Of a DNA stretch of 64,000 nucleotides, positions 1-12,350 are shown in pieces. The notes below the pieces were generated by a model that saw only the letters and a program-made list of their open reading frames with translations, was not told the origin of the DNA and did not search any database. The position numbers and the translations under genes are program-made. The DNA comes from Apostichopus californicus. Taxonomy: Eukaryota > Echinodermata > Holothuroidea > Aspidochirotida > Stichopodidae. Positions within the stretch are counted from its first letter, which is position 1. Each line of letters starts with the position of its first letter. The stretch is taken from assembly GCA_020650975.1 (NCBI GenBank), contig JAIPMN010000532.1, positions 1 to 64,000 of the forward strand. The letters run 5' to 3'.

Positions 1-1330
1 TTTAAACTAGGATATTTCTCAAAATGGAAGAAAAGATTTTTCCTTAGCTGTCTGGAAGAGTTGTTCTTTACGAAGGTCTCCCTCTGCCCTATAAGCTAAG
101 GATTATGGTTGCGTAAATTTGACTCCCCTCTTAAATGTCCTTTTTTCTATTTGTTAATCCCATTTATTACAAGAGTAACGAGCATCGTTAATGAAAAGGG
201 CTGTTCAAAATTTCTTTCTTCAGATAACACGTGATGCAAATTTAGTTAGCTGTTATCACCAACACATTCATCTTAGAACATTTACAATCAACCTCATTAT
301 CAAATGATAGTTTGAGAGTAACTGCAAAATTTTCCAGTTCTTCATTTGTTTTCAGTACAATAACTGTTGAGGAGTCTTAGTTTCACTGACAAAATTGGTT
401 AAATAAATAAGAAATCCAGATTTTTTTTTTTCCTTTCCTTTTTGAAAATCTGACGTGTAAGTTAATAGCCTGTGGAAACTAAGTAGAACATTTAAAAACA
501 CAGTATCTATCATGCAACTTGATTTCTTTCCATGGAAACAAATACACACGAACAAAAACTGTTTTGTTACAATTTTCGTTGAATTTGTATCATGGTCGAT
601 GGAAAGGATATATTTGGAGGAGGGTATAGTTTGGTGGAGAACATATTTGCCAAAAATTGGCTGTTTTGTTGTGTTAGAAATATGGTCGAATTGGATCGCG
701 TTCGATGGAGAATAAATGGTTTCTACACGTTTGGTGCCAAACAGATATTTTGGGGGGGGGGGGGGGGGTATGCTTAGCGGATCTTTGGCAGAGAAATGAG
801 AAGCTTAATGGATGTTTAGTGGAGAATAGAATCGCCGGAAGGGCTGGATATATCGAAGAATGATAAAGACATTCCCCTGCGGTCTCATCCCTTCCACCAA
901 GCAACCCTCAAAGTCTCTTAGGGCGTTGTGGTCAAGTGGTTAAGGCAGTGGACTGGTGATCTAAGGATGACAGGTTCGAGCCCTGGCCAGATCATTGCGG
1001 TGTGTCCTTGGGCAAGGAACTTTATCTCCAGTGCCTCTCTTCACCCAGGTGTATAAATGCGAGGTAATTTGTAAATATAGTTGCGTGCGCCAGTTTGTGG
1101 CTGCACCCTATGGGAAGTCCCCCGGGGGACACATGGTTGTGGTGCACTGTGGTGCCCCAGGAGAGATTGATTGACTTGCGCACACTTTGGTGTGCAGGTG
1201 TGACAAGTTACCAATGACCATGGCTAAGTTGTACCAGCGCATAGAGACTTTAGTGTATATTTGCGCCTTATAAGAACTATGTATTATTATTATGATTAGA
1301 TCTATGTTGTGTCGATCAACTGTTACTTAC
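1..1330. other. YPEL intron 3 (continues off the left edge)
   Basis: Starts at the exon 3 donor and contains SINE A copy 1. A run of 17 G at 752-768 is also present. No last YPEL exon was found here. Confidence 0.75.
922..1297 (+). mobile_element. tRNA-derived SINE, family A, copy 1
   Basis: The head has a pol III A-box-like TGGTCAAGTGG (929-939) and a B-box-like GGTTCGAGCCC (973-983). The body includes CTTGGGCAAGG and CCTCTCTTCACCCAGGTGTA and ends in an ATT-rich tail near 1275-1297. A second copy of the same layout starts at 11802. It lies in the YPEL intron just downstream of coding exon 3, opposite to the gene. Confidence 0.85.
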
Positions 1331-1439
1331 ATATTTCCAGCCGAGAGTCGTTTTGCAGCATTCACAGTAAATATCGGACACGGCATGTAGCCCGGTTAGC
1401 AGTACCCTCTCCTCAGCAGGTCCACAGCCTATGTTTACT
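1331..1439 (-). CDS. YPEL: YPEL coding exon 3
   Basis: Acceptor tttcag, donor gtaagt, 109 bp. It completes the split Val codon and encodes [16 protein letters not shown] through the second zinc pair to LGWKY. The next family exon (HAFESSQKYKEG-like) is not found in the remaining 1.3 kb. Confidence 0.93.
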
Positions 1440-4400
1440 CTGAAAATGGATGACACAATTTAAAATAACCATGGTCACACATCAAAAGTTGCAACAACAA
1501 CAACAAAATTACAAAACAAGATGGAATGATATTTAAAAACAGTTACATCATTCAAATATATGTTAAAATGATTTAATAGTTGCTACATATCGCTAACAAC
1601 CAAATATTTATAGTTATAACATTAAATTACTATTCTGTAGAGGTGATCATGTCATCAAACTGTAATAATCATATTATATAACTACAATATAACAGCATGG
1701 ATATTGCCATTATAAGCTACAAAGCATTTTTACAGACTGTTTGAACATGAAACAAAAATCAATCCTTCGAATGAAGGAAGCTATTAAAGCATCCCTTCAT
1801 AATCAGGAAACCAACTACGTTGATCATAATAATGTCACTTCACCGAATTTGATTATCACAAATGTGGAAAACTATTACATTGCAAAGATTTTGGCAATAG
1901 GACGTTTATTATGTAGTATAAATTTCATCAGTCCACATCGTACACATCTCATCAATTCAACATGCATATCAGCATCACCACACATGTAAAACTATGAAAG
2001 TATATATCTTTATTAATATTAAATGTACAGTATAACTTCTGATATGTATGACAAAATAGTCCTCTTAATGTAAATATTTTAACGTAATATCATGTAATGT
2101 TATAGCTAAACCATTTCTCCGGTATCATCCGATTTACTGTATGCAACCAGTATATCATACTGTAGGTCACTTTTGCACAGACACACTTGAGAGGAAACCG
2201 AATGTACATGACTGTACAATCTCAGTATGTTCACTGCAGGCAGCAGGTTAAGCCATAACTTGTTCCGCAGACAGTAACTAGGGCAACAGACATTTAATTC
2301 TTACAGCAGTTAAAGAACAACAGCACAGATTCACTTTTGTTGTGATTGCATCAAAGCTGGACATGCCAAACAACAGTTTTTTAGAATATTAGAATGTGAA
2401 TTATTTTATTATTGTAGTGAATTTTAATACCATTTTTAAAATTCTGACTTTTGCCTAACTTCTCATTTTTCTGTTATTATAATTCCGTCATCACACTGTA
2501 TTATGACGTAAATGGTATTACAAAACTGCTCGACAAGTTCGGCATACGACGGACTCTAATTGAGATCTGCATGCATAACAAAATGCTCATCAAATATGAT
2601 GACATTTCCATAAATGTGTTTATGAGAACATGTGTTGATATTACAAGCATATATTTGTATATATAGTTCACTGTTGCATGTTTATAAGGCAGTACTTTTG
2701 GTTTTCACATTTTGTGTAAGTAGTTTTGAAGGCGCTGAATTTCCCCTCCTGTTTTTTCTTTTTTTAATTAGAGTAATTAGAGTAATTCCTGTGTACAAAA
2801 GCTGCTTTTTACATGTTGCACTTTTAAGGCAATTTACCCATTTTGTATATCATTTTATTATGCCATACTGGATAAATTATTGTAGATTTTCTGTAATATA
2901 ATGTGTATTTTTTTAACTCAACCTGCACTGGGGACCTGTATCAGTTTGACAGGATCAATTTCAGAACAGTTTGATCTATTTGTGAGCATATTGACCGATG
3001 AATGCCATATGGCTCACCAAAGATAATAAGTATTTCATCTGACAAATAGTACACCTATATATTTTAAAAATTCTGGTAATCGAGTACCAGTAGAATTAAA
3101 AATACGTAGCGGAGAGTAAAAGTGCAGTTACACCACTATGCTAGAATATGTGTACCGGTACTGACTAAATGTAATGTGGACTGAGAAGCATGCTCCATTT
3201 AGAGTCTACCCGAACCCACCCCCCCCCCTCCCCAGTGTTCTCCTTCAGGAAAAGTGCAGGAAAAAGCAACAGGGATACACACACACAAATTGATGTTATC
3301 AAACAATTTTGTTTCTTCTTTTGTGGCTTGGATATCATGATATGTTATTAAACAAAAAAATATTTGTGGCTTGGATATCAGAGAACACAGAAGGAAGTAT
3401 TAAAATGTGGTTTAAATCTTTGGATCAATTGAGGCAATATTAGACCACTTTAGGCCTCCCAGGAGCAGCGTACCCAGAAAATTGTTTACTACTGAGTAAA
3501 GAGGTTTGTTTACAAATTGTTGAAAACTTTGCAGCTCTCATAGCCGAAAAATCTTAATGGTCACATTAGAAGGAAAATGAATGGTGCCATGAACGGCCAA
3601 TGTGTAGCTATCTAGAGATGGATAGGGTTTAACACGGTTAGTATGAACTTCTACAAGGACTAAGAGACCACATTACTTTGACGATTCTGTGTGTATTGTC
3701 AATGGGGCAACTATATATGGAATATGCTACCATAAAGTGTATATATGTTGCCAGGTACAAAAGTCATTGTATTTAGCACCAAACTTAAACTACATCAGTA
3801 ATACATCAGCTTCAAATATTCATATGAAGATTCAACTCTATTCAAAGTTTTTCTTTTTCAATCGAATTTGTTTCTTCTAGAGCAGGGGTGGGCAACCTTT
3901 TTGAATGAATGGGCCAGATATAAGGGGTGAAAAATTGACTGGGCCCCACCTACCCAACGACCTGCTGTTGATTTCAAACCTTTGATTCCGAGGACTTTCA
4001 AGCAATAGGTGTGTGTACTTAATCTGTATTCACAAAAACATATTGTCAATACAGTACAGTTGATAATTAATGGGGATAATAGGCCTACCTGACAGCATCA
4101 TTAGTGCGATAAATTCTAAGCAGCTAGCTCGTTTTTCTTGTGATGATGTAAAATAGATTGATTTTTTTCTTTTTATTGAGACATCTCACGGGTCGCAAAA
4201 TAATCACTGGCAGGCCGCATGTGGCCCGCGGGCCATAGGTTACCCACCCCTGTTCTAGAGTATCCACAGGTCTTTTTTACCACAGTCACCCTCATGACAC
4301 CTCATAGATTAGAGAAATGAGTATTAAAATCAGGTCTACTGAAATGCTGAAGATATCAAATTGAAAATATCAACATGTCTTCCAGAGTCTCATCATAGCT

Positions 4401-7400
4401 TTGTGACCCCTTAGACATCTGACAGATTAGAAGAATGAGTACTAATAACAGGCAGACTTTAAAGCTGTTAAGACCAATCCTACTTGAAGGATGAAAATCT
4501 ATCCACGAACGAGCGCAGGTGGTTTACTTCAAAACGGCAGATTTCAGCAGGAAGGAGAGGAATTAATGCATGAACCAGACAGAACTGGGTCAGTGCTAAA
4601 TGTGACTATTAATTTTGTAGGATTAGGCAGATTAGTAAAAAAGTTTGCGTTTTGAATGGACACGATTAGATAAAAGAGAAGAGTAGAGGATTAATTAATG
4701 CATCTAATTATGAAGTCAATTGTCACCTAAGGTGCAAAACTAAACGAGGCCCAACAACTATACTGCCATAATTATACCGAGTTCACATCATTTTGAGTCG
4801 AGAAATCGGTGACATTTCACGAATGGAATTTTCCATCATTTAACAGTTGAATTTGTTGTCCAGACATGAACATAAAGTTGGATATTAGCAGCAGCGTGGA
4901 TCATGTGACTTTCTAAACCTGACAGTTTTATAGGTAAGGGAGACACATATTGAAATTATTATCCATAGTACTGCACATTCCCAAAATTTCAAAACAGAGA
5001 AAAGTGATTCCAACTTTACGTTAATAACTGACATATTTCAGGGCAAGTTGCTAAGTATTTTTGCCCTTCTTATTTTCCCTCACAAAGAATAACCAGGCCT
5101 TACATATTGGTTGTCCGAACAGCCAATCTGGCTGTCCCACAAAATGTACGCAAAAATAACAATATGTATGTACACTGTAGGAGAGATGTAACGGTTTGGG
5201 TGAAAACAGCATAATGGGGTTATACCATTTTAACTATTTGGGAGTATTTTAGTTTCAAAGCAATCTGCATCTGATGTAAAGAACTAGTCATCCACCAGAC
5301 AACCCCCACAGAGCTGATTTTGGTTGTCCGAACAGGAATTTGGTCGGCTCGGTCCGACTGGACTACCATCAAGAAATTTACCCAGACATGAACAACAAAA
5401 GAGAGCATTAAATCCTACAGATATGATTATTTGGGTCCTTCAAGCTAAATTCCCAGGAGAGTTGGCACATTTCGCTTTCCTGTGAAGGTTGAAACAGTTC
5501 CTAATTAAAATATGAAAGAGGTACAACAACTTTGAATTGAAAACCCTATTTTTTTTTTTTGGAAGTACTCGATATAAAACAAGAGCAACAAAGAATGGTG
5601 GCAAGTTCGCTCTCCTTTCTGCCTCTTTAAATGCATCTAGCAATGAGATTACTTCTCCGAGAGTCTCGGGAGAGGAGACACTTTCCGAGACAAAATGCAG
5701 GGGTACCCCTTATCAGACTCTCCAACTCCCATCAGGACGACATGATCTACGTCAATTGGGGAGCCCCATCTGAGGGTACGATACCATCATGAAAATTAAG
5801 GCAAGGAGAGTAGATACTGCAGAGATGTGTCAAGGGAACGTCAGATCCCCTCTGCAAAATGTGCAAATCTTTGGAGACTACCAAAAGGTAAACTCTCTTT
5901 GCAATATATTGAATACTACCCGATCACTCGTAACTTTTTTATTTTTCATTTCCCCCTTTGTCTGCTCAGAAGATATAAAAGGCAACACTTTGTGCAGAGT
6001 CTGAAGGATTTGTTCCGTTGGTCTAAGTCCCACATTAGTGATGCATACAGCTCATTAGCATGAGCCATTTAATATTCATTGTACAGATCAAGAAACCAAT
6101 TAATTCTCTAATTATCACAGTAAGGCTTGACTGTAAGGGTGGGTTATATGTAACCGAAAGAAAATTGGCGCAAAATTTGCATGAGCGTGAGAATGCAATT
6201 TCCTTCGCATAAATGCTTCGTACAAACAAGATTATTTTCCTACGGATATTTGTTAGCTGGCATCAAGGATGATTGGGTGCAGAAACTTGTTCGCATTTGA
6301 AGCTCAGATTTCATGTTGAAAAATTGCAATATGATTTATGCAAAGGAGACAAAACTGTTTGGCCGACAACAATTAGTCAGATTAAAAACTGAATCCTTTT
6401 TTAATTACTATAAAAGCAGCTGGCTAGCTACCTTTGAGTGCACATAGATTGTATGAAAGTGTCTTGGAGTTTGTTGCAACGCAATCATGTTTGAAGTATT
6501 AATACTAATAAATGTTAATAATAATTAAGTGAACTAAGAAACTTACACAGAATTGAACAAATAGGCTCGGCCTTGGCTTCCCTGAAAAGACTGGAGAGGG
6601 AGAGAGAGAGAGAAAAAATAGAGAAATGAGTTTATATGCAAATTATAAACAAACAGTGCGATGTGATGGTAGGACATGATTTAACACATTGGGATAGTTC
6701 TACAAAACCAATGTTGCGGATCTTCTGCACACCTTGTGGTTATCTCAGCAGCTTTGAGAAAGTAAGGACAGCTGTCTTAAACAGTACATGAGTAATACGA
6801 AATTGTAGTGTAAACAATTGAAAAATAATAAAATAAAAAAAATTACTTCGTTGCCACGGAAACATTAATTCAACACTTGCATCTACACAGACTCATAAAT
6901 GTATCCATTGGCTAAATTATAGCATTTATAACCTAAAAAAAAATTGTAGAAAATAAGCGAGCTGAATTTCTAAAGTCTTGGTATTACCATGGAGCTATAA
7001 GCTCCATGGTATTACACACATTCTGATGGCAAAGTTAACAGACACACATTACACACTTCACTTCACCTTACCTTTCACAACTGGTTATATGCAAGGCCAA
7101 CCTTGAAATTTTTTTTTTCTTTTGTTCCACGGTTAATTTTATGACAGGGTGAAATCACAGTTTTAAAGCTAACTAATATATATATATGAGGCTACCAGAA
7201 ACTAGGCCCTTTTCAATCAGTCACGCCCAGTGGATAGGCAAACTGACATATCTCCATAGCGATATTTCTAATAACAATATTTACTAAAAGTAAACCAGCC
7301 TTGGTTTTTTCTTTGTTTATTCCATTCTTTGTTCGAAACACACATTAAGTTGTCTAATGACGTTATAGCTGAGTTCTGCCCTAGAAAAAGTGTGTGGTCG

Positions 7401-10400
7401 TGCTTATCATTTTGAATTGAATTATTGAATATAAAGATTTTTTTTACCAAAGTGACAATTAGCGTTTTACAATACAGCTCTTAACGTTATAACCTCAACG
7501 GTTCGACTTCGAAAAAGATATAATGGAGAAAATTTGTTGGTATTTGAAAATGCATTTGTTTGGCGTTGCATATGATTACAAATAATTGCGTATTTTGTAT
7601 TATAAAGTTTCTGAGAATCATATAGAATTGTTCATTCATTGTCAATTTAGCCATCTATGCACAAATGAAAGGAAATAACAAGCAAGAAGGGCAGTACTGT
7701 ACATTATGTGTAGTAGTTCACTCAATCACAGAGATATTGTATGTATGTATGTATGCGTGTATGTGTGCGTGCATGTATGTGTGTATGTATGTATGTATGT
7801 ATGTATGTATGTATGTATGTATGTTAGATCCTCTTGCAAGCAGGAACTCGCGAAGAAGCCTCATTGGCTTATCAAAGCCGCAAGCTGACCGAGGTCAGTC
7901 TCTTAGATTCATATTTAACGTCCATGATTATGAATTGTTAATTGTCAACAACTCTGTAACTGGACGACATACATTAATCTGGGAGTGACTTGTAAATAAC
8001 AAACACAGATGCAGCCATGCAGGGGTGGAGATACAGGTGTGGGAGGGGGGGGGTACACCCTCCCCTTTCCCTTTCGATCCACACACAAATGATTAATATT
8101 TAGTTATAAGCACAACCTTTCCTGTAAACCTTATTATACATCAAAATAGGCCTCCGAATGCATCACTTTAAGTCTAAATTTTTATTTCCCCCATCCAACC
8201 CTTTACATGGGAGTCAACTTCACTGACTCCAGGATCACAACCCCCCTCCCCTCCCACTCCTTTTTAACATCTTGGATCCCACTCTAGTCTAAACAACATC
8301 CAATATCCCAGTATCAAACACTGCAACAAATTAACAAGGACCTACGTTACTTATGAAAATAAAATGCTGTTAACTTTTGCTGTCTGCTAAACTGATGCAA
8401 CTTCCATCTTCTCCTTCTCCTCTCCACCCCCCCCTCCCTTTTGCTTTGTTAGCACACTGCCAAATAACAGCAGCAATCCAGTTATTCTTGGAATAATATG
8501 CGACTCCACTGCACGGTGTGATACTTGTGTGTAATGCTATGCGGTATATCCCTATCATGCCACACACATGTCGTCGTCAGTCGTAGTATATGAATTGCTC
8601 ATTTAATTGCAAGGGTTGTTTTGATGGGAGTTGTTGTGATATGCTTTTCATATTCACAGGGTACCTGACTTGAACCCTGTGTCATCAATATGTTGAATAC
8701 CCTGGATGCAATTAAACTGAATCAGTAGTCTTATTAAATGAAACAGGAACAGCATATGATTTAACCGACGTACTCTCTGAGATCTGATAATAGTGCAGAT
8801 ATGGGAGCTACTGTACTGTATATATATACAGCGCACTACTTGGAGGTAAATTAAATGTACATAATAATTGAGGGAGGATGTAGTTTGTGAGAGTTCTACA
8901 TTATCTAAACCCTCTTAATTGAGATGTGTTGTGAAAGTGTGAAGCAAGAGGGAAGGTAGAGAAAGGATGGAGGGGTTGGTTGGACTGCGCCATAAAAATT
9001 CCTAAACCTATAATTATTGACCAGTACAAATTGTAACCGCCAAAAAAGTCTGGAAATTTTGTATTTGTGTAAAAGCCAATTTAGAAGAATTTAACTTTTT
9101 TTGCATTTTCTGTGAACTGTATTTAATCAACCAACTTTAATGAATTCAATAAGCTTTTAAAGTTGTTGAGGGAGGGACATTACAAGTATTATCAGAGCAA
9201 TCCCCCCCCCCCTTTTTTAAAACTGTAAAGTCAGTTTTACCAACTGTTAGTTTTTTTGGTTGTTTTTTTCCCACACTACAGTATATATTTATAGTCATAT
9301 TAAGATATCAATTACTTGCAATATCCTGCACAAACCACAACGATTATTTCTAGTCAAAGCCAATTGGATCTGAGTATATATAAAACCAAATCAAAAATTC
9401 ATTCATTTTCAGTTTCATTTCTTTCTTTCTTTCCAACCGATCAGGTTATCAGAAGGACAGCTACTCACTGTCTACCCTACAAATACTTATCATTTCAGAC
9501 AGACAGACACACAGACAGACTGACAGACAGACAAGGAGCTAACGGACAACAAAATTTTTTACCATAATCCCCAACTCTTGTGTGGCAGAGTAATCAAACT
9601 TGACTTCCCACTTCAAATCACTACTGATTATAAATGAGTCACACTCAGGGCTACACAATCCCACTGACAATAATATACTGTAAAGACTGACAATAACATA
9701 CACAGAACCCAAACAGTGTGAGTCAGAGAGAGAGAGGACTTTTACAAAATCTTGGAATAACCTTATAATAAATTGCATATATCTAGGTTGTTCATACAAA
9801 TCAATGAAGCAGTGCTTTCACACAATAAGAGCATAGAGGTCAGATCCAAACTGCAATAAATGCAAGACCTTGATCTTACCCTTGGGATGTTCAGGTTTTA
9901 AATGTCAACATCAATTTTGAATTTTTTGTTGTTGTCAAAGTGAAAAAAAAAGGGAAATAAAGCCAGATGAATATGAGAGAGGAGCAGGAGATATTGATTC
10001 ATAACACAACCTTCCCTGATTTGCATGCAAATTCCTGGAAAATGTTGTGGTGGTGTTATATAGATCTAAATTTATACAATTAAGGCCTCTCTCCATGCAG
10101 TGACATGGTAGCATAGTGATGAGTGTGTACTAAAAGACTCTCTTTTAAGTGCTGTATTTAATTACTGGAATATTTTCAATGTTTACACACCCCTTACAGG
10201 CGTTCTTTCCCTCCCTCCTACTCCACCCCAAAATAAAAACTACTGCTGAAGTATCAACACTAAATGAATAATGATAATAAGATGTTGAGTTGTCTTAAAT
10301 AATCCTTTTTGAAAAGTTAAGTTTTAAATTTCTTTTTTTGCAATTTTAAGCAATTAAATGCTTCGTTGTTCGATATACTGTACACGCATCTTCATGGTCC

Positions 10401-11018
10401 TCGGACTTAATCATTCCAAGATTCCACATTCACAAAATACCAACAAAATTGAACCAACATAACAAGACACCAATCCCCCCCCCCCTATCCTACCCTACCC
10501 CTTCCATTAAACCGTCCTGTTTACCTCTAGTTATGGCTCACAGTTTAAATGCCACATTCATTACTGATGCAAAAATCATCTCGGCATTGTTATTTGAGTG
10601 TCAGACAAGTTATTTGGAACCTTGAGAATTTGCACCTTATACCCCTGGAGGCAAAAACACATGTCAATGTTTTCAACTTCCCGTCCCGTCCATATGTTTG
10701 AGTGAATGGGTTTGGTTCATAGTTATCAATATTTATTCAATATTATATCAATTGTGTTTTATACACCTTACATGAAAATGTCACAATTTCAAACTACCCT
10801 CAGTCTGTTATGAAAGAAGAACTCACCTGCAATGGTTATAACGAGTCACCCTGTAATTAATTAATCTGTTACACATGCGTGAAACAATGAAACCATAACA
10901 AGTGATTTTTAGTTACCTTGGATATGAGGTCATCGTGATTGGCTAGATGAGCCCTGCAGTGTATACAGCTATACCTTCTGTGACAGTTGGGCAGATATGC
11001 CTGGAATGTCTTCACCAT
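1331..11018 (-). CDS. YPEL: Yippee-like zinc-binding protein (YPEL1-4 type), 3' end outside window
   Basis: Minus-strand gene with three coding exons visible: 11018-10917, 6590-6547 and 1439-1331. All junctions are GT-AG and the reading frame is kept across them (phases 0 and 2). The joined 85 residues follow the vertebrate YPEL1-4 proteins closely. They begin [18 protein letters not shown] and include a first zinc pair C18-x2-C21, then [31 protein letters not shown], a second pair C74-x2-C77 and GWKY at 82-85. The 52-residue spacing between the Cys pairs is the Yippee signature. The divergent YPEL5 does not fit. The C-terminal part (about 35 residues in the family) is not found in 1-1330, so the last exon lies left of the window. 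The start at 11018 has a good context (AAGATGG) and matches the family start, although the frame stays open upstream to about 11096. YPEL proteins are small nuclear/centrosomal proteins of poorly known biochemical role. One oddity is CECC where vertebrate paralogues have CENC. Confidence 0.93.
2690..2895. repeat. Old dispersed repeat, family D, copy 1
   Basis: Shares ordered blocks (TTTTGTGT, AGTTTTGAAGG, CTGAATTT, TGTACAAAA.CTGCT, CCCATTTTG) with 18525-18850, and more weakly with 36170-36410. It is old and of unknown class. Confidence 0.5.
3335..3732. repeat. Old dispersed repeat, family C, copy 1
   Basis: About 390 bp shared in order with 26924-27297. Common blocks include TTGTGGCTTG, TCAATTGAGGCAAT, AGAGGTTTGTTTACAA, CTCTCATAGC and GTCAATGGGGCA. 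It is diverged, with no clear terminal repeats or duplication. The type of element is unknown. It also has a short local duplication of TTGTGGCTTGGATATCA at its left end. Confidence 0.7.
3883..4252. mobile_element. hAT-type MITE, copy 1
   Basis: The termini CAGGGGTGGGCAACCT and its inverted form near the right end (ending TTACCCACCCCTG) are bounded by a perfect 8-bp duplication TTCTAGAG (3875-3882 and 4253-4260). The subterminal GTGGCCCGCGGGCC is common in Charlie-like hAT elements. It is 370 bp, has no transposase, and sits in a YPEL intron. A near-identical copy is at 52935. Confidence 0.9.
6547..6590 (-). CDS. YPEL: YPEL coding exon 2 (44 bp)
   Basis: Preceded by acceptor ctccag and followed by donor gtaagt. 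It encodes [14 protein letters not shown] plus the first two bases of a Val codon. It is too short for ORF calling but exactly matches the family in sequence and phase. Confidence 0.93.
6985..7011. repeat. Perfect 12-bp inverted repeat, 3-nt spacer
   Basis: The arms TACCATGGAGCT and AGCTCCATGGTA are separated by ATA. It is in YPEL intron 1, and no function is inferred. Confidence 0.8.
7738..7990 (-). mobile_element. tRNA-derived SINE, family B, 5'-truncated copy
   Basis: Minus-strand copy of the SINE seen complete at 49258. It shares GTTGACAATTnACnATTC, GACGTTAAATAT, GGCTTCTTCGCGAGTTCCTG, CTTGCAnGAGGATCTAA and an (ACAT)n tail. The long ATGT microsatellite at 7738-7826 is this tail. The tRNA-like head is cut near 7990, where only the B-box end (AGTCACTCC) remains. 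Confidence 0.85.
9498..9530. repeat. CAGA microsatellite
   Basis: Imperfect (CAGA)n in YPEL intron 1 with single-base interruptions. Confidence 0.8.
10917..11018 (-). CDS. YPEL: YPEL coding exon 1
   Basis: 34 codons, MVKTF to DLISK, phase 0, with donor gtaact directly after the AAG of ISK. It carries the first zinc-binding Cys pair (YSCIHC). Confidence 0.93.
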
Positions 11019-11200
11019 CTTGGACTTCTCCGTGTCAATCTCTCCGACAAACACCGTTGACAAAAGTATGGAACCGAATCGCTCCGTAAAAAACAAAAGA
11101 CGACGAAATCGCTGCGAGCTCGTTACCCGAGGGGCAAGGTTTCCACAGGGGGGCCCCTTAAATGGCAGCAGTAGTGTTCAGCACAACGACGCAATGCCGC
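11019..11200 (-). promoter_or_regulatory. Presumed YPEL 5' UTR / promoter-proximal region
   Basis: This is the stretch just upstream of the YPEL start codon on the minus strand. It is noticeably richer in CG dinucleotides than its surroundings and has no recognisable TATA box. The transcription start cannot be placed from sequence, and a further upstream non-coding exon is possible. Confidence 0.4.
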
Positions 11201-11801
11201 GCAACAATCGCTACAAAATCAAAAGACAAAATGTTGCGTATCCCAGTATATGGTTCCAAAATTTTTCAAACTTTCAAAAAGAACTTTTCCAAATCTACCA
11301 TTTTTATGACCTGTTTTGCCAAATCAACAATTTACTATATTGTAGTTCCTTTCTTCTATTATTTTTTTTTTTTGTTGGTGGAATTTGGACAAATACCATG
11401 AACAGATCATCTATCTGTAAGGTTCAAAATTCTCTTAGATTGCATCTGTTTAGATCTTTTCCTTCCCTTATATAGGAAAGGGACTCTTCTCGTGACCATC
11501 TGCATAACACGGTGACCAGAATTTAGGTGCCGCTGGTTTCCGACCAGGTACCCGTACCCTGTAGGGCTGCCTATCATCTGATAATTCTCTTGAGAAAGAA
11601 AGCTTTTCTGAAAAAAAAGAAAAATCAGAAAAAGGATAATTTATGATTGTATATTGATGTAGATATCTTTACTTGATTGCAATCAATATTTTGAAGTACC
11701 TTTTAGCAGGGGAACAATCAACTTACTAATAATTTCACTAGTACCAATTTTATGGCATCCCATATTACCAACCACCCAGTTAAAAGCTGTATTTGCATGA
11801 G

Positions 11802-12350
11802 GATGTTGTGGTCAAGTGGTTAAGGCAGTAGTGTGACCTAAGGTTTGCAGGTTTGAGTCCTGGCCAGATTGGTATGTTATGTCCTTTGGCAAGGCACTCC
11901 ATTGCCTCTCTTCACCCAAGTGTATAAATAGGGACTGACAAGGTAATTTATAAATATGGTTGCCTGTGTCCCGCTTTGTGGTGACACCCTAAGTAGTCTT
12001 GTTCAACACCCTGGCATTCTGCTGTTACTTTTCCAATTATTATCAGTGCGCCCTCACATCCTCTATCGAAAATCTGTCAAAATCGTTTTAAGGCTAATTC
12101 CCCTGACAAGCAGATTTGTGGAAGGGCGCCCTCAGTTAGTGTTATATCTAGAACGAACGTCTTGACCAAGACTACACCCTTTGGGAAGTCCCCCAAGGGA
12201 AACGAGGATGTGGTGCACAATAGTGCCCCTGGAGGAACCGCTTGAATTGTGCACACTCTGTCGTGTGGGTGTGCACACTTTGGTGTGTGGGTATGCACAC
12301 TTTGGTGTGTGGGTGTGACAAGTTAAAAATGACCAGGGGTTAAGTTGCAA
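11802..12350 (+). mobile_element. tRNA-derived SINE, family A, copy 2, interrupted
   Basis: It has the same head (TGGTCAAGTGG, B-box-like GGTTTGAGTCC at 11850-11860) and the same TTCACCCAAGTGTA body as copy 1. It is interrupted by a 181-bp insertion (11994-12174). It also carries an expanded run of about 22-bp GCACACTTTGGTGTG-type units at 12244-12320 where copy 1 has only one. The 3' end is diverged, so the right boundary is approximate. Confidence 0.8.
11994..12174. mobile_element. Mutator-like MITE nested in SINE
   Basis: The insertion has 16-bp terminal inverted repeats, TAGTCTTGTTCAACAC at the left and TAGTCTTGGTCAAGAC as the reverse complement of the right, with 14/16 identical. The 9 bp on each side are CACCCTAAG and CACCCTTTG. 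The undisturbed SINE copy 1 reads CACCCTATG at this point, so each flank differs from the empty site by one base. A 9-bp duplication is typical of Mutator-type transposases. No coding capacity remains. Confidence 0.7.

Larger units (their letters stand above)
1440..6546. other. YPEL intron 2
   Basis: AT-rich intron sequence holding the family D repeat (2690), the family C repeat (3335) and the hAT MITE (3883). A diverged pair of about 65-bp blocks with period near 115 bp lies at 4290-4470. A 16-bp direct repeat, TTGGTTGTCCGAACAG, occurs at 5107 and 5320. No coding exon was recognised between the two splice sites. Confidence 0.8.
6591..10916. other. YPEL intron 1
   Basis: Contains the truncated SINE B copy with its ATGT array (7738-7990), an inverted repeat at 6985 and a CAGA microsatellite (9498-9530). 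It also has GA and C runs. No exon was recognised. Confidence 0.8.

Noticed and set aside
7738-7830. Possible gene containing the [12 protein letters not shown] repeat frame
   Set aside because: It is the ATGT microsatellite tail of a SINE.
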